Assembly: GCA_964640955.1 (NCBI GenBank)
Contig: CAZXJI010000002.1
Span: 62,001 to 126,000, forward strand
Direction: 5' to 3'
DNA: 64,000 nt
DNA from: CAXXOK01 sp964640955
GTDB taxonomy: Bacteria > Bacillota > Clostridia > Christensenellales > Aristaeellaceae
Shown here: piece by piece, positions 33,224 to 42,404 of the stretch
How the letters are laid out: each line of letters begins with the position of its first letter
Numbering within the stretch: the first letter of the stretch is position 1
Translations under genes and position numbers: made by a program
Notes under the pieces: model-generated
The model's database searches: none
Seen by the model: the letters and a program-made list of their open reading frames with translations, nothing else
What the model was told of the DNA's origin: nothing

Positions 33224-34755
33224 AAAAAACACTTTTGGCAATCGGTCGCTTTTTCGCAGGGCTTGTTCGGAAAGCGGGGCGGGGGACGGCGGCGCTCTGG
33301 CGGCGGACGCTCGCGACCCTGCGCAAGCCCAAATGGCGGCACGGCGGCTACGGCGCGGCGCTGCTGTGCGGGTTCGTGGCCGCGTGCGTGCTGCTCAACG
33401 CGGCCGTAAAAAACCTGGAGGACACCTACGGCTGGCAGAGGGACTTCAGCTTCAACGGTTACGCCACCACGGGCGAGGAAACGCAGAAGGTGATCGACAC
33501 CCTGACCGAGCCCATCGACCTGTACCTGCTCTACCAGAGCGGGGACATGGACAGCCAGCTCTACGAGGTGCTGGACCGCTACCGGCTCCTGAGCGACCTG
33601 ATCACCGTGCTGCCCACCGATATCGCCCAGAACCCCGGCGTGCTGACGCGCTTTGAAAGCAACGTGACCGGCGATACCCTCACGGAAGACACGGTGGTGG
33701 TGGACTGCGAAGCCACCGGCCGCTACAAGGTGCTCACCTACGACGATTTTGTCACCCAGGGCTACAACGTGGAGGAAGGAACGTTTGAAATCGCGGGCCT
33801 CGCCTACGAGAAAAAGCTGACCGAAGCGCTGGTGTACGTGACCCAGTCGGACATCCCCGTGGTGGGCATCTTGCAGGGGCACGGCGAACTGACCACGGAC
33901 GCCCTTTCCAACCTCACGGATTTCCTGCAGAGCAACAACTACGACAGCAAAGCCGTTGATCTGCTCGCGGGCGACACGCTTTCGGATGTCGATCTGCTGC
34001 TGATCGCCGACCCTCAGAAGGATTTTACCGCCGATGAGCTTACGGCCATCAAAGATTTCGCTCAAAACGGCGGCAGCCTGTTCGTGATGCGGGATTACAC
34101 CGATCCCACCGACCTGTCCAACTACCGCAGCCTGCTCACCAGCTACGGCGTGACCCCCATTCCGGGCGTGGTGGTGGCCGGTACGGAGGACGAGGGCAGC
34201 TACTACGGCGAGCGCATTTACCTGCTGCCGTATTTCAACGAAATGGAAATGACCGAGCCGCTCATCAGCGGCAGCATGGACGTGCTGCTGCTGGCCGGGG
34301 CCTGCGCGTTTGAAACGCCGGAGCAGACCGACAATTCCCTTTCGGCGGCGACGGTGCTCAAGTCCGGCCCCAACGCCTACGTGCGCGACCCTTCCGACGG
34401 CAACACCACCATCGATTATCAGGAGGGCGACCGCAAGGGCGAGCTGACGCTGGCCATCCTCTCGGCGCGCATGCACGCCGACGGCAACGTGAGCCGGATG
34501 TTCGCCATCGGCAACAGCACGGTGTTCACCGACGAGTACATGTACCAGCGCACCTTCAACGAGGAGTTCATCCTGCAGCTGATGGGCGAACTGCTGCCGC
34601 AAAAAACCGTTTCGCTGGACATTATGGCGAAATCGGCGTTCCATCCGGGGCTGACCGCGGGCAGCGTGAGCGCGGGCATCGCGCTGCTGGTGGCGGTGCC
34701 GCTGACGGTGCTGCTGGCGGCCGTACTGGTGCTTTTGCCGCGGCGCAACCGCTAG
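33220..34755 (+). CDS. GldG-family ABC-associated protein
   Basis: A 511-residue protein: N-terminal helix (about residues 45-65), a large extracytoplasmic alpha/beta region with the GldG/IFT52-like pattern (VDLLAGDTLSDVDLLLIADPQKDFT, DFAQNGGSLFVMRDY) and a C-terminal helix (about 485-507). GldG-like proteins accompany GldA/GldF-type transporters in gliding and non-gliding bacteria; here no gliding genes are seen, so an envelope transport role is more likely. GTG at 33220, with AGGGAGG six bases upstream, overlaps the permease stop. Confidence 0.88.
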   Translation: MKKTLLAIGRFFAGLVRKAGRGTAALWRRTLATLRKPKWRHGGYGAALLCGFVAACVLLNAAVKNLEDTYGWQRDFSFNGYATTGEETQKVIDTLTEPIDLYLLYQSGDMDSQLYEVLDRYRLLSDLITVLPTDIAQNPGVLTRFESNVTGDTLTEDTVVVDCEATGRYKVLTYDDFVTQGYNVEEGTFEIAGLAYEKKLTEALVYVTQSDIPVVGILQGHGELTTDALSNLTDFLQSNNYDSKAVDLLAGDTLSDVDLLLIADPQKDFTADELTAIKDFAQNGGSLFVMRDYTDPTDLSNYRSLLTSYGVTPIPGVVVAGTEDEGSYYGERIYLLPYFNEMEMTEPLISGSMDVLLLAGACAFETPEQTDNSLSAATVLKSGPNAYVRDPSDGNTTIDYQEGDRKGELTLAILSARMHADGNVSRMFAIGNSTVFTDEYMYQRTFNEEFILQLMGELLPQKTVSLDIMAKSAFHPGLTAGSVSAGIALLVAVPLTVLLAAVLVLLPRRNR

Positions 34756-34767
34756 GAGGGCGAAGGA

Positions 34768-36303
34768 TTGGAGCATCCCCAGAAGAGAGTCAAAAAGCGA
34801 AACCCCAGGCGCGAACGGCGGCTGTCCCGGCGCGCGCTGATGCTGATCGCCGTAGGCGTGCTGGTCGCGGTCGCGGGGGCGCTTGTGCTGCTGCTGCCCG
34901 CCATTAAAACGCGCTTCCCGAGCGAACTGGTAACCAGCATGGAGACGACCGACACCCACAAGACCCTCGAAACGGGCAACGTGAAGGTGCTGGACACCAT
35001 CGCCGTAACCCACGAGGACGGCGAGAGCTACACCCTGCTCTACCGCGACGAACAGCTGTACCTGGAAAACGACGGCGGCGACGTGGAAATCGTCAACGAA
35101 AGCTACACCGACGAGATCGTCGAGGCGGCCACCGAGATCGCCGTAACGGACACGGTCGCCGAGGACGCCGAAACGGTAAGCAACCATCTGGCGGACATGG
35201 GGCTGGAGCCTCCCGAGATCACCGTGAAGGTGACCTACGCAAACGGTTACGAGGTGGAGCTGCAGCTGGGCGCCGAGGTGCCCGGCACGACCTACCATTA
35301 CTACCGCTGGTCGGGCGACGAAGGCGTGTACATGTGCGACGTGGGCATCTACGAGGCGTTCGAGTACACGGCGCACATGCTTCTGCCGGTCGAGCAGCCC
35401 ACGCTGACCCCGGCGCTGATCGACCATGTGTCGCTGGACACCCAGGCCCACGGCCTGATGGAGTGCACCTTCACGGCCGACGGCACGGACGTCTACCTGG
35501 GCGCGCTCACCGCCCCATACGCCTACCCCATGGACAGCGACATGACCACCACGCTACTTACCGCGCTTGAAAACTTCCGCCTGGGCACCAAACTGGGCGC
35601 CGTGGACGCAAGCAACCGCGCCCAATACGGGTTCGACTCCCCCGCCCTGGTCCTGGACGTGCATCAGCAGCCCGGCCTGTACACGCAGGTCGATTCCGAC
35701 GGCGTGCTGCAAACGCTCACCAGCGAGGAGGAAACCGTGCGCATCACGCTGGGCGCGCAGGACGGGGAGTACTTTTATTTCTGCGAATATGCCGGGGAGT
35801 GTTACCGCGTCAGCAGTTTTCTGGTCGCCACGCTGGTCGAGGCCGACCCCGACCAGTACGTGACCCACGCGCCCGCCGACATGGGCCAGTCCGATATCGC
35901 CTCCGTCACCGTGCAACTGGGCGACGCAACGCTTTCCGTACGCGCGGCCTACACCGAACGCGTCCAGGAAAACAACGAGCTGGAAACCGACACGGAAGGC
36001 AACGTGATCTACGACGTTTCCGTTACCGCCAACGGTACGGCGATCACCGAGGACGCGTTCGATTCGCTCGTGGAACGCCTCCGGCAGATGACCGTTTCCG
36101 GCACGCTGGCCGAACCCCAAACGCCCTCCGGCACCCCGCGCTGGCAGATGACCCTCACCACCACCGGCGGCGCGACCCGCACGCTGGCCGCCTATCCCAT
36201 GGATGCCTTCAGCGATCTCCTGACCGTGAACGGCGTAGCCATGCATTACCTGAACAGCGAAGCGTTGCAGATCGCGCTGGGAGAACTGTACCCGGACACC
36301 TGA
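34768..36303 (+). CDS. DUF4340 domain protein
   Basis: A 511-residue protein with one N-terminal membrane helix (about residues 23-45) and a long extracytoplasmic part made of repeated beta-rich units, as in DUF4340 proteins that follow GldG-like genes. Typical phrases include LEPPEITVKVTYANGYEV and GAVDASNRAQYGFDSP. TTG start seven bases after GGAGGG. Last gene of the Gld-like operon; probably an accessory outer-face subunit. Confidence 0.85.
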   Translation: MEHPQKRVKKRNPRRERRLSRRALMLIAVGVLVAVAGALVLLLPAIKTRFPSELVTSMETTDTHKTLETGNVKVLDTIAVTHEDGESYTLLYRDEQLYLENDGGDVEIVNESYTDEIVEAATEIAVTDTVAEDAETVSNHLADMGLEPPEITVKVTYANGYEVELQLGAEVPGTTYHYYRWSGDEGVYMCDVGIYEAFEYTAHMLLPVEQPTLTPALIDHVSLDTQAHGLMECTFTADGTDVYLGALTAPYAYPMDSDMTTTLLTALENFRLGTKLGAVDASNRAQYGFDSPALVLDVHQQPGLYTQVDSDGVLQTLTSEEETVRITLGAQDGEYFYFCEYAGECYRVSSFLVATLVEADPDQYVTHAPADMGQSDIASVTVQLGDATLSVRAAYTERVQENNELETDTEGNVIYDVSVTANGTAITEDAFDSLVERLRQMTVSGTLAEPQTPSGTPRWQMTLTTTGGATRTLAAYPMDAFSDLLTVNGVAMHYLNSEALQIALGELYPDT

Positions 36304-36317
36304 AGCGGAAGCCTTTA

Positions 36318-36350
36318 CAATCGAAGCGCGGAGGCTCCGCGCTTCGATTG
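36318..36350. other. Perfect 15-bp stem-loop between convergent genes
   Basis: CAATCGAAGCGCGGA (36318-36332) with its exact complement (36336-36350) and a GGC loop, between the DUF4340 gene and the convergent kinase-like gene. No T-run on either strand, so termination would have to depend on the hairpin alone. Confidence 0.6.
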
Positions 36351-36390
36351 GGTACGGGGGAAAAGAAGCGTACGCGAAATGGCCGCGGGG

Positions 36391-37008
36391 TTACTCCCGC
36401 CCGCGGATGTAGGCGATAATGCTGTCCACCACGGCGTCCTGCGCCGTGCCGGCGGTGTTGAGCATCAGGTGGTAGTTGCTTCGGTGGCCCCAGTTGCCGT
36501 CGGCGAAGAAGTTGTAGTAGCCCTGGCGCTGCTTGTCCACCTTGCGCACGCGCTCCTTGGCCTGGTCGTAAGGCAGGTTCTCCACCTGCATAATGCGCTC
36601 CACCCGCGCGTCCACGTCGGCGTACATGAATATGCTCACCAGGTTGGGCTGCGCCTTGAGCACGTAATTGGCGCAGCGGCCGACCATCACGCAGGGACCT
36701 TCCAGCGCAATCTTGGCGATGGCCTCGAACTGCGCCAGAAAGATGCGGTGGTTCAGCGGCATTTCCGCCTCGCCCCCGGAGGTGACGACGTCCGCGCCGG
36801 GCAGGAAGGAGAACAGGTAGCTGGGCACGGCCTTCTCGTCGTGGTTTTCAAACAGCTCCTCGCAGATGCCGCTCGCCTTGGCGGCCCGCGTGAGCAGTTC
36901 CTTGTCGTAGAAAGGCACGCCGATCTTTTGGGCCAGCCGGCTGCCGATCTCGCGACCGCCGCTTCCGTATTCGCGCCCGATGGTGATGATCGCCTTGTCC
37001 GCTTCCAT
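36391..37008 (-). CDS. Cytidylate kinase-like family protein
   Basis: A 205-residue P-loop kinase-like protein of the cytidylate-kinase-2 family: N-terminal ITIGREYGSGGREIGSRLA (glycine-rich loop of the GSGG type), VPFYDKELL, VGRCANYVL and late arginines in RVRKVDKQRQGYY. These are distinct from canonical Cmk, and their substrate is uncertain; a nucleotide or small-molecule kinase role is likely. Its own promoter lies about 60 bases upstream. No operon partner. Confidence 0.85.
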   Translation of the reverse strand: MEADKAIITIGREYGSGGREIGSRLAQKIGVPFYDKELLTRAAKASGICEELFENHDEKAVPSYLFSFLPGADVVTSGGEAEMPLNHRIFLAQFEAIAKIALEGPCVMVGRCANYVLKAQPNLVSIFMYADVDARVERIMQVENLPYDQAKERVRKVDKQRQGYYNFFADGNWGHRSNYHLMLNTAGTAQDAVVDSIIAYIRGRE

Positions 37009-37067
37009 AACGTCACTCTCCCCGTTTTATGAGATTGTCGCTTCGATCCCCGTCTATTGTTACGATC

Positions 37068-37096
37068 ATTATACAACAATCGCAAGCGCGCTGTAA
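37068..37096 (-). promoter_or_regulatory. Promoter of the cytidylate kinase-like gene
   Basis: Minus strand TTACAG (37091-37096), 17-bp spacer and TATAAT (37068-37073). Confidence 0.6.
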
Positions 37097-37152
37097 ACAC
37101 TTCGGTCGTGAACACGGCGTAAACATTCGGTTTTTGCCTTCCGCAAGGCATC

Positions 37153-37189
37153 AAAAAGCGCCGTTTCGTTCTTCGAAACCGGCGCTTTT
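37153..37189 (-). terminator. Terminator of the J-domain gene
   Basis: Stem AAAAGCGCC/GGCGCTTTT extended by GTTTCG/CGAAAC with one bulge, ending in TTTTT on the minus strand and starting directly at the stop codon. Confidence 0.8.
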
Positions 37190-37731
37190 CATTTTTTCGG
37201 GGGGTTTAATACGTCCTCCACCCAGCGGCGGATGCGGTAACCGGGTCTTCGGCTGCGTTTCAGTTCCAGCGCCGCGTCCAGCGCACCGGCGCGGTAGCGG
37301 TTGTTCTGCGGTTCGCGGCGCACGGCCTCGCGGTAGCTCTGGTGCGCCGTGGCGTACTGCCGAAGTCCCATGAGAATGTTTCCCTGGATGTAGAACCATT
37401 CCGCGTCCTTGCTGTCGGCGCGGTTCAGCTGCCGAAGCGCGCTTTCCAGGTTGCCCTGCTCCACCAGCCTTGCGGCGAAGTGCTTGGCCTCCTCCTGGGA
37501 CACCAGGTTGAAACCCACGCGTCGCTGGGAGCACAGCTTGAGCGCTTCCTCGTAGGCGAGGTTCAGGTCGATGAGCATTTCCTGGGCAACGCGCTGCTTT
37601 TCCGGGTCCTGGTACTGGTCGGGGTGGCAGGCTTTCACGCGCTTGCGATAAGCGGCGCGCACCTGTGCCGCATCCGCGCCGGAAGGAACGCCCAACACCT
37701 CGAAAGGTTTTTTGTCGTACAGAAAGCCCAC
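37189..37731 (-). CDS. J-domain (DnaJ-like) protein with TPR-like tail
   Basis: A 180-residue protein with an N-terminal J domain (about residues 7-72) including the HPD motif in KACHPDQYQD, which stimulates the Hsp70 ATPase, and a C-terminal helical region (about 80-150) resembling a TPR pair (GNLESALRQLNRADSKDAEWFYIQGNILMGL). No zinc-finger or substrate domains of DnaJ are present, so it is a specialised co-chaperone. The GTG start is odd: GGGAG abuts it with no spacing. It begins 39 bases after the murA stop on the same strand. Confidence 0.85.
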   Translation of the reverse strand: MGFLYDKKPFEVLGVPSGADAAQVRAAYRKRVKACHPDQYQDPEKQRVAQEMLIDLNLAYEEALKLCSQRRVGFNLVSQEEAKHFAARLVEQGNLESALRQLNRADSKDAEWFYIQGNILMGLRQYATAHQSYREAVRREPQNNRYRAGALDAALELKRSRRPGYRIRRWVEDVLNPPKK

Positions 37732-37744
37732 CTCCCACGCCGGG

Positions 37745-37770
37745 AAAGCCCGCCCGCGCCAGACGGCGGG
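37745..37770 (-). terminator. Weak terminator after murA
   Basis: Minus strand CCCGCC ... GGCGGG hairpin just after the murA stop, followed by CTTTCCC. Readthrough into the J-domain gene is plausible. Confidence 0.4.
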
Positions 37771-39039
37771 TTACAGCTTTTCGCGCCGGATATCCGCGCC
37801 CAGCGAGCGCAGCTTCTCCTCGATGCGCTCGTAGCCGCGGTCGATATAGCTGGTTTCGTAAATTTCCGTCATCCCCTTGGCCATCAGCCCCGCCACGATC
37901 AGCGCGGCGCCCGCGCGCAGGTCGGAAACCGTGACGGGCGCGCCGTACAGCTCGTGCACGCCGTCCACGAGCACCGTGCGGTCCACCAGCCGGACGCGCG
38001 CGCCCATGCGGCGAAGCTCGTCCAGGTGCTTGAAGCGCTGCTCGAAGATCGTCTCGCACACGGTGGAGGTGCCGTTGGCCATGCACAAAAGCGCCGTCAT
38101 CGGCTGCTGCAGGTCAGTGGGGAACCCCGGGTACACCTGCGTTTTTACGTTCACGGCCCGCTGCTCGTACTGCGGGCGGACGCGGATGGAATCGTCGTTT
38201 TCCGTTACGCGCACGCCCATTTCCAGAAGCTTGGCCGTCAGGCTTTCCATATGCGTGGGGATGCAGCCGCGGATGGTCACGTCGCCGCGCGTGGCGGCCG
38301 CGGCGATCATCAGCGTACCCGTTTCGATCTGGTCGGGGATGACGGTGTAGGTGGTGCCGTGCAGCGCCTGCCGCCCCGAAATACGGATGACGTCCGTGCC
38401 CGCGCCCTTGATGCGCGCGCCCATGGAGTTCAGGAAGTTCGCCAGGTCGACGATGTGGGGCTCCTTGGCGGCGTTGTAGATAACCGTGTTGCCCACGGCC
38501 CGCGCCGCCGCCAGCATGATGTTGATGGTCGCGCCCACCGTGACCATGTCGAAAAACACGTCCGCGCCGGTAAGCTCCCCGGCCGTGGCGTACACCATGC
38601 CGCCGCGCTCCTCGATGGTCGCGCCCAACGCCGTCAGGCCCTTCAAATGCTGGTCGATGGGCCGGCTGCCGATTTCGCACCCGCCCGGATAGGCGACCTC
38701 CGCCCGGCCGCCGCGGCCCAGCAGCGCCCCCAGCAGGTAGTAGCTGGCGCGCAGGCGCTTGGTGTACTCGAAGGGCACTTCGCAGCCCTTCGCCCCTTCC
38801 GGATAGACCTTCAGGTACTTGTCGGGCACGTATTCGGTTTTCGCGCCCAGCAGCTGCAACATCTCGATCAGCGCATGCACGTCGTCGATATCCGGCAGAT
38901 TCTCGATCACGCTGGGCTCGTCGCTCAGCAGCGTGGCGGGGATGACCGCCACGGCCGTATTCTTGCCGCCGCTGACGGTGATCTCCCCCATCAGGGGCTT
39001 GCCGCCGGTAATGAGCATTTTATCCTTGCCAAACATCAT
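37771..39039 (-). CDS. murA: UDP-N-acetylglucosamine 1-carboxyvinyltransferase
   Basis: First committed enzyme of peptidoglycan synthesis, transferring enolpyruvate from PEP to UDP-GlcNAc; the target of fosfomycin. 422 residues, normal length. Visible: GGKNTAVAVIPATLL near the N-terminus, the catalytic loop GGCEIGSRPIDQHL with the fosfomycin-reactive cysteine conserved (about residue 118), and the C-terminal RAGAALIVAGL. ATG at 39039 has GGGGGTGG about nine bases upstream; an in-frame ATG 11 codons earlier is too close to the promoter start. Gram-positives often have two murA genes; which copy this is cannot be told. Confidence 0.96.
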   Translation of the reverse strand: MMFGKDKMLITGGKPLMGEITVSGGKNTAVAVIPATLLSDEPSVIENLPDIDDVHALIEMLQLLGAKTEYVPDKYLKVYPEGAKGCEVPFEYTKRLRASYYLLGALLGRGGRAEVAYPGGCEIGSRPIDQHLKGLTALGATIEERGGMVYATAGELTGADVFFDMVTVGATINIMLAAARAVGNTVIYNAAKEPHIVDLANFLNSMGARIKGAGTDVIRISGRQALHGTTYTVIPDQIETGTLMIAAAATRGDVTIRGCIPTHMESLTAKLLEMGVRVTENDDSIRVRPQYEQRAVNVKTQVYPGFPTDLQQPMTALLCMANGTSTVCETIFEQRFKHLDELRRMGARVRLVDRTVLVDGVHELYGAPVTVSDLRAGAALIVAGLMAKGMTEIYETSYIDRGYERIEEKLRSLGADIRREKL

Positions 39040-39090
39040 GGATCGACCACCCCCGCGGTTGGTTTGAGGCATAGGGTAAAACCATCCTTC

Positions 39091-39119
39091 ATTATACACA
39101 ATCGGTCGGGTCTTTACAA
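39091..39119 (-). promoter_or_regulatory. Promoter of murA
   Basis: Minus strand TTGTAA (39114-39119), 17-bp spacer and TATAAT (39091-39096), about 50 bases before the chosen start. Confidence 0.75.
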
Positions 39120-39197
39120 GCGCGCCGCAGGTACGCCCCAAACGGGCCGATTGCAATTTGAATTGCCGCCCCCCGCCCGGAGGCGGCGGCACAGGCG

Positions 39198-39240
39198 GGA
39201 CGCCTCTTTCCGCGTGCGTACGACGCGGAAAGAGGCGTCC
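39198..39240. other. Perfect 18-bp stem-loop after xylB
   Basis: GGACGCCTCTTTCCGCGT (39198-39215) pairs exactly with 39223-39240. It is probably the xylB operon terminator, but the T-rich tail (GTTCTGTTCGTTTTT) is on the plus strand, away from xylB transcription. Confidence 0.6.
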
Positions 39241-39302
39241 GTTCTGTTCGTTTTTGATCCTCCGGCCGAAGTTCGACCGGAGCGGCGCGGGCTTCCCGCC
39301 CG

Positions 39303-40829
39303 TTACCGCGCCAGCCGCTTGAAGGCGTCCTTCATGGCGGGGTACAGCTGCCGGTACTGGTCGTAGCAGGCGGCGTAGGCGGGCCGGTTTTCCGCGATGG
39401 GCTCCTGCGTGCGGCCCACGTGGATCATCTCGTCGCAGGCTTCGCGCACGCTGGGGTACAGCCCCGCGCCCACCCCGGCCAGGATCGCCACGCCCAGCGC
39501 GGGCCCTTCCTTGCTCTGGGTAGTGCATACGGGGCAGTCGAAAACGTCCGCCAGCATCTGCCGCCACAGCTCGCTGCGGCCGCCGCCGCCGGTAGCCAGC
39601 ATTTGCGCGGGTTTCACGCCCATCTCGCCCAGGACGTTCAGACAATCCTTGAGGGAGTACGTCACGCCCTCCAGCACCGCGCGGATCAGGTCGCGCTTCT
39701 TATGCATGGCGGACAGGCCGAAGAACACTCCGCGGCAGTCGGGGTCCAGGTGCGGGGTGCGTTCGCCCATCAGGTAGGGGAGGTAGAACAGGCGGTTGGC
39801 CCCGATGGGGCACAGCGCCGCTTCCTTGTTCATCAGGTCGTAGGGGTCCACGTCCATGCCGGCGGCCGCGTCGATTTCCGCCTGGCAGAAGTTGTCGCGG
39901 AACCATTTGAGCGACAGGCCCGCCGCCTGGGTGACGCCCATCACGTGCCAGGCGCCCGGCACCGCGCAGCAGAAGGTGTGCACGCGGCCCTTGGGGTCGA
40001 TGGCCAGCTTGTCCGTATGGGCGAATACCACGCCGCTGGTGCCGATGGTGGTAAAGGCGCGCCCGTCGGCCACCACGCCGGTGCCCACGGCGGCGGCGGC
40101 GTTGTCGCCCGCGCCGCCCACGACCAGCGTCTTTTCGGAAAGCCCGGTCAGCGCCGCGGCCTCCCGGCTGATGTGGCCGGTCACCTCGCAGCTTTCGTAC
40201 ACCTTGCCCAGGCAGCTTTTATCAATGCCGAGCTTGTCAAGCACCTCGTCGCTCCAGCAGCGGTTGGGGACGTCCAACAGCTGCATACCGCTGGCGTCGC
40301 TGACCTCGGTGGCGTAATCGCCGGTGAGCTTGTAGCGCAGATAATCCTTGGGCAGAAGGATGTGGCGGCATTTCGCGAAAACATCCGGCTGGTGCTTTTG
40401 CACCCAGCGGATTTTCCCGGCGGTGAAGCCCGTGAGCGCCGGGTTGGCGGTGATCTCGATCAGCCTTTTGGCGCCGACGAGCGCGGTGATCTCCTCGCAT
40501 TCCTTGCCGGTGCGCTGGTCGGCCCAGATGATGGAGGGCCGGAGCACCTCGCCGTTTTCATCCAGCATCACCAGCCCGTGCATCTGCCCGCTGATGCCCA
40601 GCCCCGCGATCGCCTCGGGGTCGACGCCGCTTGCCTTGATCACCTTGCCGAGGGTGACGACCGCGGCGTTCCACCAGTCCTCGGGGGCCTGCTCGGCCCA
40701 GCCGTTGTGCGGCTGATCCATGGGGTATTCCACGGTGGCGCTGGCGACGGCCGTGCCGTTTTGCTTAAACAGCACGGTCTTGGTGCCGCTGGTGCCCAGG
40801 TCGATGCCCAGTAAATACTTCTGACTCAT
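39303..40829 (-). CDS. xylB: Xylulokinase
   Basis: FGGY-family kinase phosphorylating D-xylulose to xylulose 5-phosphate for the pentose phosphate pathway. 508 residues. N-terminal LLGIDLGTSGTKTVLF (phosphate-binding), the xylulose-binding SGQMHGLV (about residues 80-87), catalytic aspartate in GGAGDNAAAAVGTG (about 234-247) and the second ATP-binding TGGGGRSELWRQMLAD are present. It follows xylA by 10 bases with AAGGAG eight bases before ATG, forming a xylAB operon under the LacI-type operator at 42217. Confidence 0.97.
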   Translation of the reverse strand: MSQKYLLGIDLGTSGTKTVLFKQNGTAVASATVEYPMDQPHNGWAEQAPEDWWNAAVVTLGKVIKASGVDPEAIAGLGISGQMHGLVMLDENGEVLRPSIIWADQRTGKECEEITALVGAKRLIEITANPALTGFTAGKIRWVQKHQPDVFAKCRHILLPKDYLRYKLTGDYATEVSDASGMQLLDVPNRCWSDEVLDKLGIDKSCLGKVYESCEVTGHISREAAALTGLSEKTLVVGGAGDNAAAAVGTGVVADGRAFTTIGTSGVVFAHTDKLAIDPKGRVHTFCCAVPGAWHVMGVTQAAGLSLKWFRDNFCQAEIDAAAGMDVDPYDLMNKEAALCPIGANRLFYLPYLMGERTPHLDPDCRGVFFGLSAMHKKRDLIRAVLEGVTYSLKDCLNVLGEMGVKPAQMLATGGGGRSELWRQMLADVFDCPVCTTQSKEGPALGVAILAGVGAGLYPSVREACDEMIHVGRTQEPIAENRPAYAACYDQYRQLYPAMKDAFKRLAR

Positions 40830-40839
40830 GTTCCGCTCC

Positions 40840-42165
40840 TTACGCCTTGCCGAAAAGAATCTGGTTCATGACGGCCTCCAGGTACTCCTGCCGGCCGCTG
40901 CCGGGCAGCGCGGGCGCGCCGTTGCGGCTGGCCACGGCGGCGCATTCCGCGAGCGTCGCCTCTCCGGCGCGGATCTTTTGGCCGATGCCGGTAGCCGCGT
41001 AGCTCTCGTAGCGCTCCTTGACGAACGCGTCCAGCCGCCCGTCCTCGATGAGCTCCGCCGCCTTGATCAGACCCAGGGCGAAGGTGTCCATGCCCAACAC
41101 GAACGCCTGGAACATGTCCTCGTGGGTGTAGCTGGGGCGGCGGGTCTTGGCGTCGAAGTTGAAGCCACCGGTCAGGCTGCCTGCCTTGAGCACCTCGTAC
41201 ATGCAAAGTGTCGCGTCGTAGACGTTGAAGGGGAACTCGTCGGTGTCCCAGCCCAGAAGCATGTCGCCCTGGTTGGCGTCGATGGAGCCCAGCATGCCGT
41301 TTACCGCGGCCACGCGCAGGTCGTGCTGGAAGGTGTGCCCCGCCAGCGTCGCGTGGTTGGCTTCGATGTTGAGCTTGAAGTCCTTGTCCAGCCCGTAGCG
41401 GCGCAGGAAGCCGATGGCCGTGGCCGCGTCGAAGTCGTACTGGTGCTTCATGGGCTCCTTGGGCTTGGGCTCGATGTAGAAGTCGCCCGTGAAGCCGATG
41501 GACCGGCCGTATTCGACCGCCATTTTCATCAGCGCGGCGATGTTCTCCTGCTCGAACTTCATGTCGGTGTTCAGCAGGGTCTCGTAGCCTTCGCGGCCGC
41601 CCCAGAACACGTAGCCGCGGCCGCCGAGCTTCACCGTGCACTCCAGCGCCTTTTTGATCTGCGCGGCCGCGTGGCAGAACACGTCCACGCTGTTGGAGGA
41701 ACCCGCGCCGTTCATGTAGCGGGGGTTGCCGAACAGGTTGGCCGTGCCCCACAGGCACCGGATGTCCGTGCCCTTCATCTTTTCCAAAAGGTAATCGGTC
41801 AGCTCGTCCAGGCGGGCGTTGGTCTCGTCGATCGTCGCGGCCTCGGGCACCAGGTCCAGGTCGTGGAAGCAGAAATACCGGACGCCGAGCTTTTTCATAA
41901 ACTCGAAGCCCGCGTCCGCCTTCGCTTTGGCGTGCGCCATGGTGCCGGGCACCGCGCCGAAGGACTTGTCCTCCGTGCCGGCGCCGAACATATCCACGCC
42001 CACCGCGGTGAGGTTGTGCCACCAGGCCATGGCGAAGGGCAGATGTTCGCTCATCTTTTTGCCCAGTACCACCCGGTCGGGATCGTAATACTTGAACGCG
42101 AGCGGGGTTTGGGAGGCGGGGCCTTCGAAGCGGACTGCGGGGATGTTTTGAAAGATCTCAGCCAT
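40840..42165 (-). CDS. xylA: Xylose isomerase
   Basis: Converts D-xylose to D-xylulose. 441 residues, the length of class II enzymes. Visible: the catalytic histidine in YFCFHDLDLVPE (about residue 102), the lysine in EPKPKEPMKHQYD (about 235), metal-binding ANHATLAGHTFQHDL and DANQGDMLLGWDTDEFP. AAAGGAGCG lies before ATG at 42165. First gene of xylAB; promoter and operator lie 50-110 bases upstream. Confidence 0.98.
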   Translation of the reverse strand: MAEIFQNIPAVRFEGPASQTPLAFKYYDPDRVVLGKKMSEHLPFAMAWWHNLTAVGVDMFGAGTEDKSFGAVPGTMAHAKAKADAGFEFMKKLGVRYFCFHDLDLVPEAATIDETNARLDELTDYLLEKMKGTDIRCLWGTANLFGNPRYMNGAGSSNSVDVFCHAAAQIKKALECTVKLGGRGYVFWGGREGYETLLNTDMKFEQENIAALMKMAVEYGRSIGFTGDFYIEPKPKEPMKHQYDFDAATAIGFLRRYGLDKDFKLNIEANHATLAGHTFQHDLRVAAVNGMLGSIDANQGDMLLGWDTDEFPFNVYDATLCMYEVLKAGSLTGGFNFDAKTRRPSYTHEDMFQAFVLGMDTFALGLIKAAELIEDGRLDAFVKERYESYAATGIGQKIRAGEATLAECAAVASRNGAPALPGSGRQEYLEAVMNQILFGKA

Positions 42166-42216
42166 GTGAAACGCTCCTTTTCCCTGAGGGATGTAATATA
42201 TGGGAGTATGCCGGTC

Positions 42217-42232
42217 GTGTGCCCGAGCACAC
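42217..42232 (-). promoter_or_regulatory. LacI-type operator O1 at xylA
   Basis: Palindrome GTGTGC-CCGA-GCACAC. It lies just downstream of the xylA -10, so a bound repressor would block initiation. The same motif recurs at 43536-43551 and 43870-43885. Confidence 0.8.
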
Positions 42233-42246
42233 TAAGTTCTGGCGAT

Positions 42247-42275
42247 ATTGTACTCCAAAGCCGCCGGAATGTCAA
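42247..42275 (-). promoter_or_regulatory. Promoter of xylAB
   Basis: Minus strand TTGACA (42270-42275), 17-bp spacer and TACAAT (42247-42252), with operator O1 at roughly +8 to +23. Confidence 0.85.
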
Positions 42276-42404
42276 TGCCTTCCCGTGCGGACACGCACGC
42301 CGCAGGGCGCCCGTCTCCTGCGCGGGAGCCGGTTGTCCGTACTTCCGGAGGACCCGCCGTGCCCGCCGCGTTCCGCTCCGGAGAGCCTGCGTCCGGCGAT
42401 TGTC

